Source: Limonium bicolor (Eukaryota > Streptophyta > Magnoliopsida > Caryophyllales > Plumbaginaceae). Taken from it: a DNA stretch of 64,000 bases. Positions within the stretch are counted from its first letter, which is position 1. Every line of letters starts with the position of its first letter. Where the stretch lies: positions 126,233,503-126,297,502 of the forward strand of contig CM041783.1 of NCBI GenBank assembly GCA_023374045.1. The letters run 5' to 3'. The position numbers and the translations under genes were made by a program. The notes below the pieces were generated by a model. The model made no database searches, was not told the DNA's origin, and saw nothing but the letters and a program-made list of their open reading frames with translations. Below are positions 12,019 to 24,006 of this stretch, piece after piece.

Positions 12019-12432
12019 AGTCCGAACGTTCTTTTAGTTCAAAATTTTCGGGGTGTCCGAACTTCGATGTTCGGACCGAAGTTCGGACATACATACCTCG
12101 GCAGAGCTTCGCGTCGTGTCCGAACTTCGATGTTCGGACCGAAGTTCGGACATCTCGTTTTCTTGCTTCAGCGCACTCTCGAATCGAGTCCGAACTTCAA
12201 TATTCGGACTGAAGTTCGGACATCCCGTTTTGCCTTCCGCTAGATTTCCCGTGTTGAGTCCGAACTTCAATGTCCGGACTGAAGTTCGGACATAGCCTCT
12301 TGCACAGCCCTCGGACTCTCGAACTGAGTCCGAACTTCAATCTTCGGACTGAAGTTCGGACATACTGGTTTGCGCAGGTCTCTATCTCTCGAACTGAGTC
12401 CGAACTTCAAAGTTCGGACTGAAGTTCGGACA
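12019..12432. repeat. Internal 70-bp-periodic palindrome array of J
   Basis: Six units of TCCGAACTTCRATRTTCGGA followed by a further AAGTTCGGACAT box start at 12056, 12119, 12189, 12259, 12329 and 12399; the last four intervals are exactly 70 bp. A degenerate unit precedes them at 12019. The spacers between palindromes differ in sequence, while the palindromes and their spacing are kept. Located just after the integrase end. Confidence 0.9.
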
Positions 12433-12609
12433 TCCCCAAAAATGCACCTCTTTGTTTCTTTTTGAGCTCAATTCACTGCAGCAAAGACATTATCCTAAAG
12501 CAAAACTAAAAACAACATAAAAACACAAGATTAAGGTACCGAAAACACTGGGTTGCCTCCCAGTCAGCTGCTCTTCTTTAATGTCTTTAGCTAGACAGTT
12601 CCTGCTTGA

Positions 12610-15600
12610 TCAATCAGAAGAGGTGTGATGAGCAACTCCACAACAGCCTACAGTGAATTCCTTCAGCCTTCTCAGTTCTTTTCGCATTCGCCAAGAGAAT
12701 TTCTTTTTCACGTTCGAACTCGTCTCTTGAGAATTCATCTTCAACGTAGGCTTGGGCTCACTCTCCACAAAGAATATTGCCTGCAAGGGAAAAAGATTAT
12801 GATCAGTACCAAGATAGCTTTTTAATCGAGCACCATTTACCTTAAATGTTTCTCCAGCCTTATTTTCCAGCTCGTATGCTCCATACGATGTAACTCCTAC
12901 AACTCTGAAGGGGCCTGCCCAGTGTGATTTTAGCTTCCCAGGGAAGAGACGTAGTCTAGAGTTAAAGAGCAGCACCAGATCCCCCACTTTGAAGTCTCTC
13001 TTTTGAATCATCCGGTCGTGGATCTTTTTGGTGCGCTCTTTGTAGATCTTAGAGCTTTCGTACGCCTGGTCCCTCAGTTCCTCCAACTCAGAAAGCTGAA
13101 ATCGCCTCTTCTCTCCAGCGTCATGTAAATCAAAATTAAGAGCCTTTAAAGCCCAATAGGCTCTGTGCTCTAGCTCAACTGGGAGATGACAAGCCTTCCC
13201 GTATACCAGCTTGAAGGGGGACATCCCAATGGGAGTTTTAAATGCGGTTCTATAGGCCCATAGAGCATCATCAAGCTTGACAGACCAATCCTTCCTGGAG
13301 GAATTGACTGTCTTCTGAAGAATCCATTTGAGCTCTCGGTTGCTCACTTCTGCTTGCCCATTAGTTTGGGGGTGATAAGGCAAAGCTACCTTATGAGTCA
13401 CCCCGTACTTAGTCATCAGCGAATTAAAAGCTTTGTTGCAGAAATGAGAACCTCCGTCACTGATGATAGCTCTTGGCACACCGAATCTGGTAAAGATGTT
13501 CTTCTTCAAGAATTTTACCACAGTTTTAGCATCAGCAGAAGGGCAGGGGATTGCTTCGACCCATTTGGAAACATAATCTACAGCAACAAGGATGTAGTGG
13601 TTTCCGTGAGAAGAGGGAAATGGGCCGGTGAAGTCAATACCCCAGACATCAAATAATTCCACTTCTAGGATTCCCTTCTGCGGCATCTCATGCCTTCTTG
13701 AAGTGTTCCCCATTCTCTGGCAGTTATCACATGAGTACAGAAGCGGTGGACATCCTTGTGTAGAGTGGGCCAGTAAAAACCACACTCTAAAACTTTAGCA
13801 GCAGTCCTAGTAGGACCGTGGTGACCACCTGCCTCTCGAGAATGGCAGAACTCTATCACACTGTTCACCTCTTCATCAGGGAGGCATCTTCTGATTAGAC
13901 CATCGGCACATACTCTGAAGAGATAGGGGTCCTCCCAAACATAATGACGGGTCTCAGACAGAAACTTCTTCCTCTGGTTGTAGCTTAGATCATGGGGAAC
14001 CAACCCAGAGGCAAGATAGTTAGCCAGGTCAGCGTACCATGGCTCTTTGAGTTTCCCAATTACAAAGACCGTTTCGTCGGGAAAGAACTCATTTATGGGG
14101 ACCCCGTCATCTGGAGTCTCAAGCCTTGATAAATGGTCTGCAACCCCATTCTGCTTCCCTTGTTTATCAACCACTTCCAAGTCAAACTCTTGGAGAAGCA
14201 GGATCCATCTCAATAGTCTGGGCTTGGAATCATTCTTTTGAAACAAATATTTCAAGGCGGAGTGGTCGGTGTGGGCAATTACCTTACTCCCCAGCAGATA
14301 AGGTCTGAACTTGTCCAGAGCGAACACCACAGCAAGTAGTTCCTTCTCAGTGGTAGTATAATTCTTTTGAGGCTCCGTCAGAGTTTTACTGGCATATGTG
14401 ATGACCCTCAAAATCTTATCCTTCCTTTGACAGAGAGCAGCACCTACAGCGAAGTCGCTAGCATCAGTCATTACCTCAAAAGGAAGGGTCCAGTCAGGGG
14501 GAACCACAATGGGGGCAGAGATGAGTTTATCCTTGATGGTCTGAAAAGCCTGCAAGCATTCTTCTGAAAAATGAAATTTTACATCCTTCTGCAGGAGATC
14601 AGACAAGGGCTTCGCGATTTTTGAAAAGTCCTGGATGAACCTTCGATAGAACCCCGCATGACCCAGAAAAGATCTGACTCCTCTGACTGAAGTGGGAGGG
14701 GGTAGCCCCTCAATGACTTCCACTTTTGCCTTGTCCACCTGGATGCCATCTTTGGAGACCCTGTGCCCAAGCACTATACCCTCATGCACCATAAAATGGC
14801 ACTTCTCCCAATTCAAAACCAGGTGGGTCTCCTCACATCTGCTCAATATCTGATCCAGCTGATCCAGACACACATCAAAATTTTGACCATACACCGAGAA
14901 GTCGTCCATGAAGACTTCTATGCTTTTCTCAATGAATTCGCTGAAAATGGCCATCATGCACCGCTGGAAGGTGGCTGGTGCGTTGCAGAGACCAAATGGC
15001 ATCCTCCTATAGGCAAACGTGCCATAAGGGCAGGTGAAGGTGGTCTTCTCCTGATCCTCTGGCGCGATGGGAATCTGGAAGTAACCACTGTATCCATCGA
15101 GGAAACAGTAGTACTCCTGCCCAGCCAGTCGCTCCAGCATCTGATCGATGAACGGCAGCGGGAAATGATCCTTTCTCGTGGCCTCGTTCAACCGCCTGTA
15201 GTCTATGCACATCCTCCAGCCAGTGGTCTGTCTTTGAGGCACCAGCTCTCCCTTATCATTGGGCACCGCCACAATTCCTCCCTTCTTGGGAACGACTTGC
15301 ACAGGAGAGACCCAGCGCTGTCAGAGATGGGGTAGATGATGCCCGCATCCAGCAGCTTTAAAACCTCAGCCTTCACTACTTCCTTCAGGTTGGGATTCAA
15401 TCTCCTTTGGGGTTGCCTCACTGGTTTGATACTGTCTTCCATGTAGATCCGATGAGTGCAGAACCCTGGACTGATCCCTTTTATGTCTGCCACTGACCAC
15501 CCCAACGCTCCCTTGTGCCTTCTCAATACCTCCAGAAGTCTGCTTTCCTGCGAAACAGACAAAGAAGAAGAAATAATAACCGGCAGGGCGCTACCCTCTG

Positions 15601-15706
15601 CCAAGAAAGCATATTTAAGATTTGAAGGGAGAGTTTTTAATTCAAGGGTAGGGGGTCTCTCTACTGAAGGAATGAGCCTCTGAGTAGGCCTGTCCAGTGG
15701 CTCCAC
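12610..15706 (-). pseudogene. pol: Athila pol: reverse transcriptase, RNase H, integrase
   Basis: Copies element RNA into DNA and integrates it. In its own sense: an RT entry segment (15706-15310); RT with [20 protein letters not shown] and the catalytic FMDDFSVYG (about 15230-14870); RNase H starting near [14 protein letters not shown] (about 14490), with later [14 protein letters not shown] text; a zinc-binding integrase head ([12 protein letters not shown]...); and an integrase core with GIDFTGPF (D), IISDGGSHF (D) and [14 protein letters not shown] (E), ending at 12610. Two frameshifts: near 15323 (before QVVPKKGG) and near 13730, inside the zinc-finger Cys pair. All catalytic residues are present. 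There is no chromodomain, as expected for Athila. Because the LTR pair is nearly identical, the frameshifts are either very recent or base-calling errors. Confidence 0.9.
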
Positions 15707-15937
15707 AGGAGGAGCATGAGGGCGAAAATAGGTTCGTCCCTGGTTAAGCTGCTGGACAACAGTAGCTACCTCAGTGCTCTCCTTATCATCCTCAATCGAA
15801 TGGCAAACACCTGTTCTAAATCAGAATTCTCAAACAGGAAGGAAGAGTCATAGTACTTTCAGCGACAAATGCATCATAATCATCAGTGTAGTCGACATCA
15901 ATAGAAAGTACAGCATGAGAAGAAGCATTCGTTCTCA
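15707..15937 (-). other. Protease-RT linker of J with stops
   Basis: Two TGA codons directly follow the gag-protease frame, and further stops follow in all readings. In intact Athila elements this linker is part of one gag-pol frame, so it is a decayed or regulated join. Confidence 0.5.
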
Positions 15938-18331
15938 TCATTTGGTGATATCAAAACTAAGCTCCTCATTATTAAATTTCAGGGTGATTTTTCCTTTGTC
16001 AACATCAATGACAGTTTTAGCAGTTCGCAGGAATGGTCTACCCAAAATTAGTGGTACTTCAACATCCTCATCCATATCCAAAATAACAAAATCAGCAGGG
16101 AAGAAGAAGTTACCGACACCTACCACAACGTTCTCAACCATACCACGAGGTTTGATTGAGGAACGATCAGCCAATTGCAAATTAAAATTAATAGGGATAA
16201 GCTCACCAGCATGAAGCTTCCTAAACATCGAATATGGCATCAAATTTATGCTTGCTCCAAGGTCGCAGAGTCCGTACCCACAGTCCATGTCTCCAATGGT
16301 GCAAGGGATGATGGGCTGGCCTGGGTCTCCACACTTCGGAGGGAGCTTCTGCTGGATAGCTGCAGAGCACGTCTCTGTCAGCTGAACAATCTCCTTTTCC
16401 TTGAACCTTCGCTTGTTAGAAATTAAATCCTTCACAAAGCGAGCATAGTTAGGCATCTGCTTGATAGCATCAATTAAAGGAATGTTAATAGTAAGCTTTG
16501 AAAATACACTCAGAAATTTCCCAAATTGATCATCAAGTTCTTTTTCTTTTAATCTATTAGGGAAAGGAAGGTCCTTAGGAACCGCCTTACCCTTGGAGTT
16601 TTTAGCATTCAAAATAGAAGGGGAAGAAATAGGAGCCTGGGTCTCCTCAACAACTACCTCAGGAGGGGCTGAGGGCCCTGATGGTGCACCAGTGCTAGAA
16701 GAAGGGCGACCGGTCTCCTCATCAGCTTGATCCTCAGCCACTTGATTTCTATTGATTAATTGCTTCCCACTTCGTAAAGTAACTGCAGCCACCTCTTCTG
16801 TATCTGAGCAATCCTCCACTATCACGGTTTCTGAGACCGTCACTGCCTTCAACTGAGCTTTAGGATTGGGGTCTGTTTGGGAAGGCAGTGAGCCAGACGG
16901 TCTCTGCTGTAGGAGGAACTGAGTCAACTGACTCATCGTTCCTTGCATCTCAACCATGGCGTTCTCAAGCTTCTGCTGGCCAGCTGCCAGGTTCTGATTT
17001 ATCACTGTTTGTTGCTCTTGAGACGCCATCAGTTTATCCATCATCTCCTTTAAATTAGCATTATTCGAGCTCAGTGACGATGGCTGAGCTGGAGACTGCT
17101 GTGGCCTAAACTGATTGTATGGAGGCCTAACAAAACCGGGTGGTGCTCCCTGACTTGCCCTCTGAGGCTGCATCTGCTGTGAGTTGAGGGCGTTGTTTGG
17201 ATTACCGTACCTCAGGTTTGGATGCTGGTTCTGCATCCAAGGCTGCCTGTTGTACTGACCAATGACATTCGCCTCCTCAGTCTGCCTCATCTCAGCAACC
17301 ATCGGGCAGTCTTCGTAATCATGGCTGTCTCCACACTGAGAACAGCATACCTCGTTTGGACCAGAAGACACCTCTTGACGGTTTGCAGGTGTCTGTCCCA
17401 TAGTGAGCCTCTCGAGCATCTTCGCCATATTGCCCACTGTGGTACTCAAATGGGCCTGCTCAGCAGCAATCTGCTCCATCATAGGATCTGGAGCCCGAGA
17501 GGAGGTCTGCCCAACTGTGAAGACCCTGCCACCGCTGTTGCTCCACTGGCGGAGCTCCTCGCAGTAGGACTCCATGGCTGACATAAATTCCTCTCCACTC
17601 TTAGCCAGCAAATTACCACCCAATGCAGCTCTAACCTCGGCTCTGTGCTCATCTCTTAGCCCTTGGAAGAACCCCTGGGCCAAAGATGTCATGTTCTGAC
17701 CGTGATGCGGGCACTGGCGGAGCAGCTCCTTGAACCTATCCCAAGCTTCACAGATCGTCTCGTTGCCGGACTGTCTGAAAGCGGTCAGATCAGCTATCAT
17801 CTGCCTGGTCCTGGAGATGGGGATATACTTCTCATAGAACCTCTCTGTCAGCAGCTCCCAGGTAGTGATGATACCTGGTGGTAGACGGTGGAACCACTTC
17901 GAGGCTTCCCCTGATAGACTGTGCTGAAATAAGCACAGCCGAGCATATTCCTCAAGCCCCTGAGACATCCCCAGCGAATCCAAATGGACTAAGAACCGAT
18001 GGACATGGTCGAGTGCATCAGCCGGGTCTGCGCCTGAGAAGGTCCCTGCTGGATGATTTCTCACAGCATTTGTCTGATGGCTTGGTTTCAACTTCTGCCA
18101 TTCTGCTGTTAATTCCGCTGTGAGGTTAGGTAGAGTCACAGGTCCTCTTCTAGGAGCAGCTGGCGGGCGATTAATTCTTCCCAAAGTGGACTGCTCAGCA
18201 TTGGCATTGGGATTGACTGGTCCGTTATTAGCCATGGCGAAGGTGAGTGCTCTTCTTGCTCTTCGAGCTGTACGGTTGATCTCTAAGTCTAAGTTGAATC
18301 TTGGTGGACCTCGAGATCGAGTACCGTGCAT
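15938..18331 (-). CDS. gag: Athila gag-protease polyprotein
   Basis: A 797-residue open frame. N-terminal basic segment; retrotransposon-gag core around residues 100-270 (ARLCLFQHSLSGEASKWF, later TAFRQSGNETICEAWDRFKE); one CCHC-type zinc knuckle (CSQCGDSHDYEDC, CX2CX4HX4C) near residue 335; a Gln/Pro/Ser-rich linker with a coiled-coil-like part; then an aspartic protease with catalytic CDLGASINLMPYS near residue 705 and LILGRPFLRTAK downstream. Gag packages the RNA and the protease cuts the polyprotein. It starts about 90 bp inside the PBS, as is normal. It is open throughout and ends FDITK followed by two stops, where related elements run on into RT. Confidence 0.9.
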   Translation of the reverse strand: MHGTRSRGPPRFNLDLEINRTARRARRALTFAMANNGPVNPNANAEQSTLGRINRPPAAPRRGPVTLPNLTAELTAEWQKLKPSHQTNAVRNHPAGTFSGADPADALDHVHRFLVHLDSLGMSQGLEEYARLCLFQHSLSGEASKWFHRLPPGIITTWELLTERFYEKYIPISRTRQMIADLTAFRQSGNETICEAWDRFKELLRQCPHHGQNMTSLAQGFFQGLRDEHRAEVRAALGGNLLAKSGEEFMSAMESYCEELRQWSNSGGRVFTVGQTSSRAPDPMMEQIAAEQAHLSTTVGNMAKMLERLTMGQTPANRQEVSSGPNEVCCSQCGDSHDYEDCPMVAEMRQTEEANVIGQYNRQPWMQNQHPNLRYGNPNNALNSQQMQPQRASQGAPPGFVRPPYNQFRPQQSPAQPSSLSSNNANLKEMMDKLMASQEQQTVINQNLAAGQQKLENAMVEMQGTMSQLTQFLLQQRPSGSLPSQTDPNPKAQLKAVTVSETVIVEDCSDTEEVAAVTLRSGKQLINRNQVAEDQADEETGRPSSSTGAPSGPSAPPEVVVEETQAPISSPSILNAKNSKGKAVPKDLPFPNRLKEKELDDQFGKFLSVFSKLTINIPLIDAIKQMPNYARFVKDLISNKRRFKEKEIVQLTETCSAAIQQKLPPKCGDPGQPIIPCTIGDMDCGYGLCDLGASINLMPYSMFRKLHAGELIPINFNLQLADRSSIKPRGMVENVVVGVGNFFFPADFVILDMDEDVEVPLILGRPFLRTAKTVIDVDKGKITLKFNNEELSFDITK

Positions 18332-18418
18332 TCACCAACACCTGCACAGTTAAACAAAACAAATCAAATAAAATAAAAACAATTGACAACCAAGGCAAAG
18401 GACTTGACAAAGTCAAGT

Positions 18419-18435
18419 CCCCGGCAACGGCGCCA
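18419..18435 (-). other. Primer binding site of J (tRNA-Asp)
   Basis: The minus strand reads TGGCGCCGTTGCCGGGG, complementary to the 3' end of plant tRNA-Asp including CCA. It begins 3 nt after the 5' LTR. Confidence 0.9.
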
Positions 18436-18438
18436 TTT

Positions 18439-20040
18439 TGCAAACAGGGTAATTGATCTACTAAAAACTAAACATTAATCTAGAAATAATAAATCAATAA
18501 GTCTGTCGGGTTGCAAAATCCCGGTCACTATAGTATAGAAAGTTAAGCAACCAGTATCGAACCGGGGACTTGAATAAATAAGCCTAAGTCCTATCCTAAA
18601 TCCTAATAAAACTGCAAATTCAGGGGGTTGAATTGTTTTTGAATCCGAATCGAATAAATGCAAATCAGAATTGAAATAAGCAATCAGTAAAATGAATGAT
18701 GAGTTTGATTGTACGAGTGGAACTCCGGGTTCAGGTTGTTCTTTCTTGATTAAATCTAGTAACTTCTACAACTTAATTATGAGAACGGAAAGGCCAATTC
18801 TTCCTATCTCTTCAATGCTAAATCCTAGTTCATTGAAGAGCTCACCTATCAGGACATGTCAACTCTAATCTAGCAGTTGGCAAAACACATACAGGCGGAA
18901 TAAGCACAAAGAATTGTTAGCGTTTGTAGGAAAGATTATCTATCCGACTAATCCTTCCCCAAATTCCCAGGTTAACTCGAACTCCCTACTAATCACCTTG
19001 TCTGATCTTAATAGGTTTCGCAGAACAACTCTATAACTCGCGAAATTAATAGAGAAGAAAATTGATAGTCATTAACCTGAAAACAATCCGTTACAGCCTC
19101 ATAATCAAATTGCAGAATTCTTAACTACATTGAATCCATCTTGAACAACCCTACCCCAGAGTTAATCCCTACTAGCCAGACATTGCCAATGAAAAGATAA
19201 ATACAATCAACATAGAAACTATCTAAAGGTAGAAAAACCCTTTTGTTGATTGACTATCCAGAATCGGTGGATGCAGGTGCAAGGTTGAAGATGATAGTCG
19301 CACTTCCCTCTGTCGATGCTCCTCCAGAACGATGATGGAATGATTGGTGAATGTGGATGAAGGCGAACCGATGCAATTGGCGTGGATGATTGGAGAGAAC
19401 CTCGTTTATCAGTGTGGAAGGGAGTGTTGTAATGATCGATGATGCGTGAATGCCTTCTCCCTCTGATTAGGTCATTTAAATAGACCTTTTCTCTCTCTTT
19501 TTCCCTTCAAAACGCCGAGTTTGTGCTGTAATTTTCGTGCCGTCCGAACATTGGTCCGAACTTCAAAGTTCGGACACAATGCTTTGAGCGATTCAACTCA
19601 GAAAGTTTCGACCTGTGTCCGAACTTTGATGTTCGGACACAAGTTCGGACATGCTCCGTACTTCAGACCTCCGGCTTTTCTCAACTATGTCCGAACTTCG
19701 ATGTTCGGACCGAAGTTCGGACATCCCATCAGGCGCAGCATACAAACTCTCGACTTGCGTCCGAACTTGGAAGTTCGGACACAAGCTCGGACACACCTTA
19801 AAAATCCTCTAACTTCTTCATTTTGACTCCGATTCGACCCCCGTTTGTTGCATTACCTCCCTTGTGAGTTAATCTAGTGTTTCCTTGGCTTTTCTCTGCA
19901 TTTAACATAGAAAAAGTGTATCAAGCCTTAACAAACAACAAACCACAGAAAAACGTAAGATAAGTGTGGAATAGTATCAATTCGCGTATACAAAATAGAC
20001 ATTAAAGACCATTAGAACCATTCATATTTCACACTCATCA
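18439..20040 (-). repeat. 5' LTR of element J
   Basis: 1602 bp, the pair of 6941-8548. Carries the U3/R/U5 signals for the element; no TATA box is assigned with confidence. Includes the palindrome array at 19542-19795. Confidence 0.95.
19542..19795. repeat. GTCCGAACTT palindrome array in the 5' LTR of J
   Basis: Same units as in the other LTR, starting at 19553, 19618, 19690 and 19760 (65, 72 and 70 bp apart). Confidence 0.85.
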
Positions 20041-20045
20041 GTACC

Positions 20046-21454
20046 TATATTAGAATTTATTTAAGTCATCCTTTATGTAGCTTATTGTATTTAAATTATT
20101 TCTATTAACTTCTACATATATCTACATTCAATATTGTTTTATAAAGTATTTTCTTTTGTTTCATTTCAGTATATTAGCTTCTACAGTATTTAATTAATAT
20201 AAGTGTAAATTAATTTAACTCCTTGTATTAACCTAAGTTACTATTTTATTTCTTATATTGTATATATATATATATATATATGTATGTATATGTATATATA
20301 TAATTTTTATTTCACTTAAAAATTGTACTTAAAATATTTCTTAACATTCTGTATTTAACGTTAGTTTAGTCTTATTATATTATTCTCAACCTATAAAGTA
20401 TATTAATCATCCATACTTTAATTTTTGTTACATTAGAAACCATATATTATAAGATAACTTTGGAAAAGTTCATAAACACAATTTTTAAACCCATTTATTC
20501 TTTTCTAAAAATTCCCAAATTTAATATATAGTAAGTATGATATTTCAGACATATTATAAAATTTTTATTTCATAAAAATATCTTTTTAAATTATCTAAAT
20601 ATTTTCATAACACTCAAACATTATAAAAATTATAACTTAGGTTTAAAAACTCAAAACCCATATTAATTTACATCATAATAAACTATATTTTATAAGGAAA
20701 CTATGATTAAAATTTCATGTCAAAATACATTAGGGAAGGCCATTAAATAAATTCAACAAGTTAGGGTTTAATTCTTGAATTTATATAACTTAATATATCA
20801 ATAATTATCCACGTTTTAATCTCGGCCGTCCATTCCATCTAACTACGATCGGACGGCCCTGAAACGTTGAGTTCATCAGAGACACACAATTGAATGCCGA
20901 GTACTATTTCACCGATTTCTCACAATCTACAGATCCAAATTCATTGATTTCTGTTTCTTTGGATTCAAAATCAAAAGCCAGTTACAATGGTATAACTTTC
21001 GTCAATTATGATGCACGGATCATGGATTTCGATTCTGGGTGCGAAGTTAGGGTTCTAAGTTAATTTGAATCTCGATTTGACAAATTCGCCTAATATAACA
21101 CGTAATAGATGAAATTGAAACGTGGGTTTGACCGGTAATGAAATTTCGAATGGCAACAACGGAACAATTAGATTGGAAACTCACCGGAATTGCGCCAACG
21201 AAGAAATTCGAATTCGGGTTTTGTGGAAAATTTCAACCTTTACGAGTGTTCGGGTAGCCAACTTTGTAACTATATAAATTACAGTACATATCGATTTAGG
21301 ACGTGTTATTTTGCTCAATCGAAAGAGGAGATATAGATCTACAGATTGATAGCAAGAACTTAATTTAATTTACAATATACAGAAAGAAATCTAACCCGAA
21401 AGTTACGAGTTTATACCTTGCGTTTCTCTATGATTTTAAGTGTGTGACCAAACG
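20046..21454 (-). repeat. 3' LTR of element A, piece 2
   Basis: AT-rich continuation of LTR A after the J insertion (20041-20045 is J's TSD copy) up to the H target site AAACG (21450-21454). Non-coding. It holds one short palindrome (GGCCGTCC...GGACGGCC, about 20823-20860). Confidence 0.65.
20261..20302. repeat. (TA)n microsatellite
   Basis: Ten uninterrupted TA units followed by TG/TA-interrupted repeats. Confidence 0.9.
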
Positions 21455-21799
21455 TGAAACACCCCTGAACATTTAATCACATAAAATCATAAACACGTTA
21501 TATAATTCGGACGTAAAACAATGTATGAACAATTAAATTTAGTATATACGTGTCCGAAAGCGTGACGACGTGTGACGACGTTACATATTAATATAGTCAC
21601 GTACTTATATATGTACGAATACAAAAATACATGTAAGTTGTAATAATCAATAACGTCACATAGTTATATATAACTAAAACGCTACAAAATAAAAAGGTCA
21701 TATATATATAACGTAACGAAAATTAAGAGGTCGTGTATCTAGCTAATAACACGATATATTATATGGTCTTACATATATAAATAAGCATGTATAACCTAT

Positions 21800-21905
21800 G
21801 CAAAAAAAAGGAAAGAAAAAGGAGCAAAGTCGCTCCCACCAAGGTTCGAACCCCGTACCTCTCGTATGACTAGTGAACGTCTTAACGGGTTGAGCTATGC
21901 TCGAA
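21800..21905 (-). other. tRNA-like (SINE-like) module in H
   Basis: On the minus strand TAGCTCAACCCGTTA (A-box-like, 21883-21897) is followed by GTTCGAACC (B-box, 21843-21851), then a T-rich run resembling a Pol III stop (about 21808-21830). The layout fits a tRNA-derived SINE or an LTR-embedded tRNA relic. No folded tRNA can be drawn. Confidence 0.4.
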
Positions 21906-22109
21906 TTTAGTAACTAGAAACAACAAATTAAAACTAGTATCAACTCAACTAAGGTAAATGAAAAACAATTAGAAACAGACACGCACTCTCTTAGCAGTGC
22001 CGGTTTCCTTCTTTTTCTTCCTCGTTCAAGAACCAGATCGAACCAAATAAAAACAGGAGATAGAGAATTCAAACTCTTAGGCGACATAATGGTTATTTAT
22101 TATAATGCC

Positions 22110-23679
22110 CATAACTTCCCTAGTAACTTGTGACAACCCATCCATTATTCCTTCCTAAATCTCCTGCCCTCTCAGTTTCCCCCCTGCAATGTGCTTGAAC
22201 TAAGTGAACAATGCCGGCTAGCACCGGCTCTGCAGGAATTCGCTCCACGACAGCCCTGTTTAATCTGAGACCAACATCCATTGCCCAGCATTCATCTCCA
22301 TGCTCCACTGCTACTCTCTGTGGCATCGTAAGCCAGGAAGACAACTACAACAGAGAGCACGGGCACCAACCGCACCTTCATCCAGCAGACAAAGTCTGTT
22401 TATGTTCATAGTTTTATGCACAGAGTTTGTTTTACAAACTGCCACACACCAAGTACTGTCTGATTCAAACTCTCACAACAATTCCCATTGGAACTTGCCA
22501 CCACTAATGACTGACTTAACTCCTGCCTAATTCTTAAACCCATGGCCCACCTCCTTCACTCTTGGCGTGTACACCGTTTCTGCATGCGCAGGAACCACCC
22601 TCACCCTCTCTGATTCCTGATGCACAAGGTAAGTGCTATTGGATTACATTTCCTCTTCTGTATTCCTCGACTTATTTTTGTTCCTGGTCAAGGAGAGTAA
22701 CTCCACTTCTTTCGCATAGCAGATGTCCCGTGGTAACCTGTGGCATCCTCCTCCAAAATACAGAGAACTGATAAAGAACCAGTTTCCTGTTGTGAATATC
22801 GGTCCCAGGTAAGTCACAACTAGTCTTGTTTTGGTTGTATCAGTTTGAAGAGAAAACTGACACATTACTCCTGCACTCCTTCTTGTAAATCAGTGAACTT
22901 CAAACCTCTTGGTCCCTCTCTTGTCTGTCTGATCGAGTTGGAGTCCAAGCTCTTGGAAACCTGGAGCAATAAACTCAAAGAACTGACGAGGTGAAAAGAC
23001 TGCAACAAGTTCCCTTCTCTTTTCTGTTCCTGTCGTTTCAGTCATTGGTTATTTTGATTCTGTCAAGTCTAACTACTAGGACTTCTCTCAGCTGCTGTTG
23101 AGTGACTCAAGAACTGAAGTTCCATATTGCACCAAAGGATTGGCCAAGGAGGATCTGTTAAGTCACTTGCTGGTGAGTATTCCTGAACTGAGTTTGAATC
23201 AGAAAACAAAAAAAAGGAAGCAAACCTGTCAAAACTGTTAAACATGCCAAACCTGTAGTATGTACTCTCAGTATACCAAATATCCTGGAGTGATGTAGAG
23301 TTGCTGATATGTTGCAGCCCTATAAGTACACCTAACTGGGTATCAAATCGTGGGAGGGTTGAAGAAAAAGAAAACAGAAACAATAACATATTAACAGAAC
23401 AATTAAACAATGTAACAGTCTATATATATACCTCCTGTTTCTGTTGCAGTTTCAGTGATTAAATCATGTGTCTCGGGTTTGTTTTGGTTAGCTCTGAGAG
23501 TATAAACCGTGCTAAGATTTCAATTAAGCAACTAAAGAACTTGGGAAGAAGTAAACAAACAGAAGGTGGAAATAGAAGGAAAAGAAACTGCTCCTGCTTC
23601 AGTTTTTGTTTCTGATATCGATAGTGTTCAATTCATGAAGTTCAGTAACACAACATCTTCGTAGGTTTCGTTTAAAAAC
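22110..23679 (+). other. Non-coding part of solo LTR H, left of E
   Basis: No credible gene. From about 22800 the text turns into loosely repeated units with wording such as GGTTAGCTCTGAG, AACTTGGGAAGAAG and CAGTTTCTGTTT, continuing on the far side of E. Confidence 0.45.
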
Positions 23680-23977
23680 TCAAGTGAAATACCCCAAACC
23701 ATAATGTGTTAATTAATTATGTAATTATTATTTTCTAAGGCTAATTGAGTCCTTAAGAATTTTGGTAAAAAGAATAAATCCAAAAAGGAAAAAAAAGAAG
23801 ATGCGTAAAAGTCACAAAACGTGAAAACGCGTATTTAATTATTTTAGGAGGTATATAACCTTCACTGGGGTTATAAATATATTTTTATACGTTAATTACA
23901 CACTAATAACATGTGGGAAAAATTCCGGAAGAAAACGGAACCAAAAAACGTGTTAAAACGCTAACAGAGTCCCAAAG

Positions 23978-24006
23978 CGCGTTTTTCGAGAAAACCCGAA
24001 AACGCG
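23978..24006 (+). other. Conserved LTR stem-loop (E, 5' copy)
   Basis: CGCGTTTT (23978-23985) pairs with AAAACGCG (23999-24006). In element D the same place reads CACGTTTT / AAAACGTG (56538-56545 / 56560-56567), a compensatory pair of changes. Confidence 0.5.

Larger units (their letters stand above)
6941..20040 (-). mobile_element. Element J: near-complete Athila-type Ty3/gypsy retrotransposon
   Basis: A 13.1-kb minus-strand element with two LTRs (18439-20040 as 5', 6941-8548 as 3'), both bounded by TG...CA, and a perfect 5-bp target duplication GTACC (6936-6940 and 20041-20045). Order in its own sense: 5' LTR, tRNA-Asp PBS, gag-protease (18331-15938), RT-RNase H-integrase (15706-12610), palindrome array (12432-12019), accessory ORF (11145-9937), PPT, 3' LTR. 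It is inserted in the 3' LTR of element A. The LTRs differ by only a few substitutions plus some 1-3 bp indels, so insertion is recent. Confidence 0.95.

Noticed and set aside
22110..23679. Possible host gene between J and E, from GT-AG-like exon/intron texture and several 60-110-codon frames
   Set aside because: No frame matches a known protein, and the region is bracketed by the ends and target duplication of solo LTR H.
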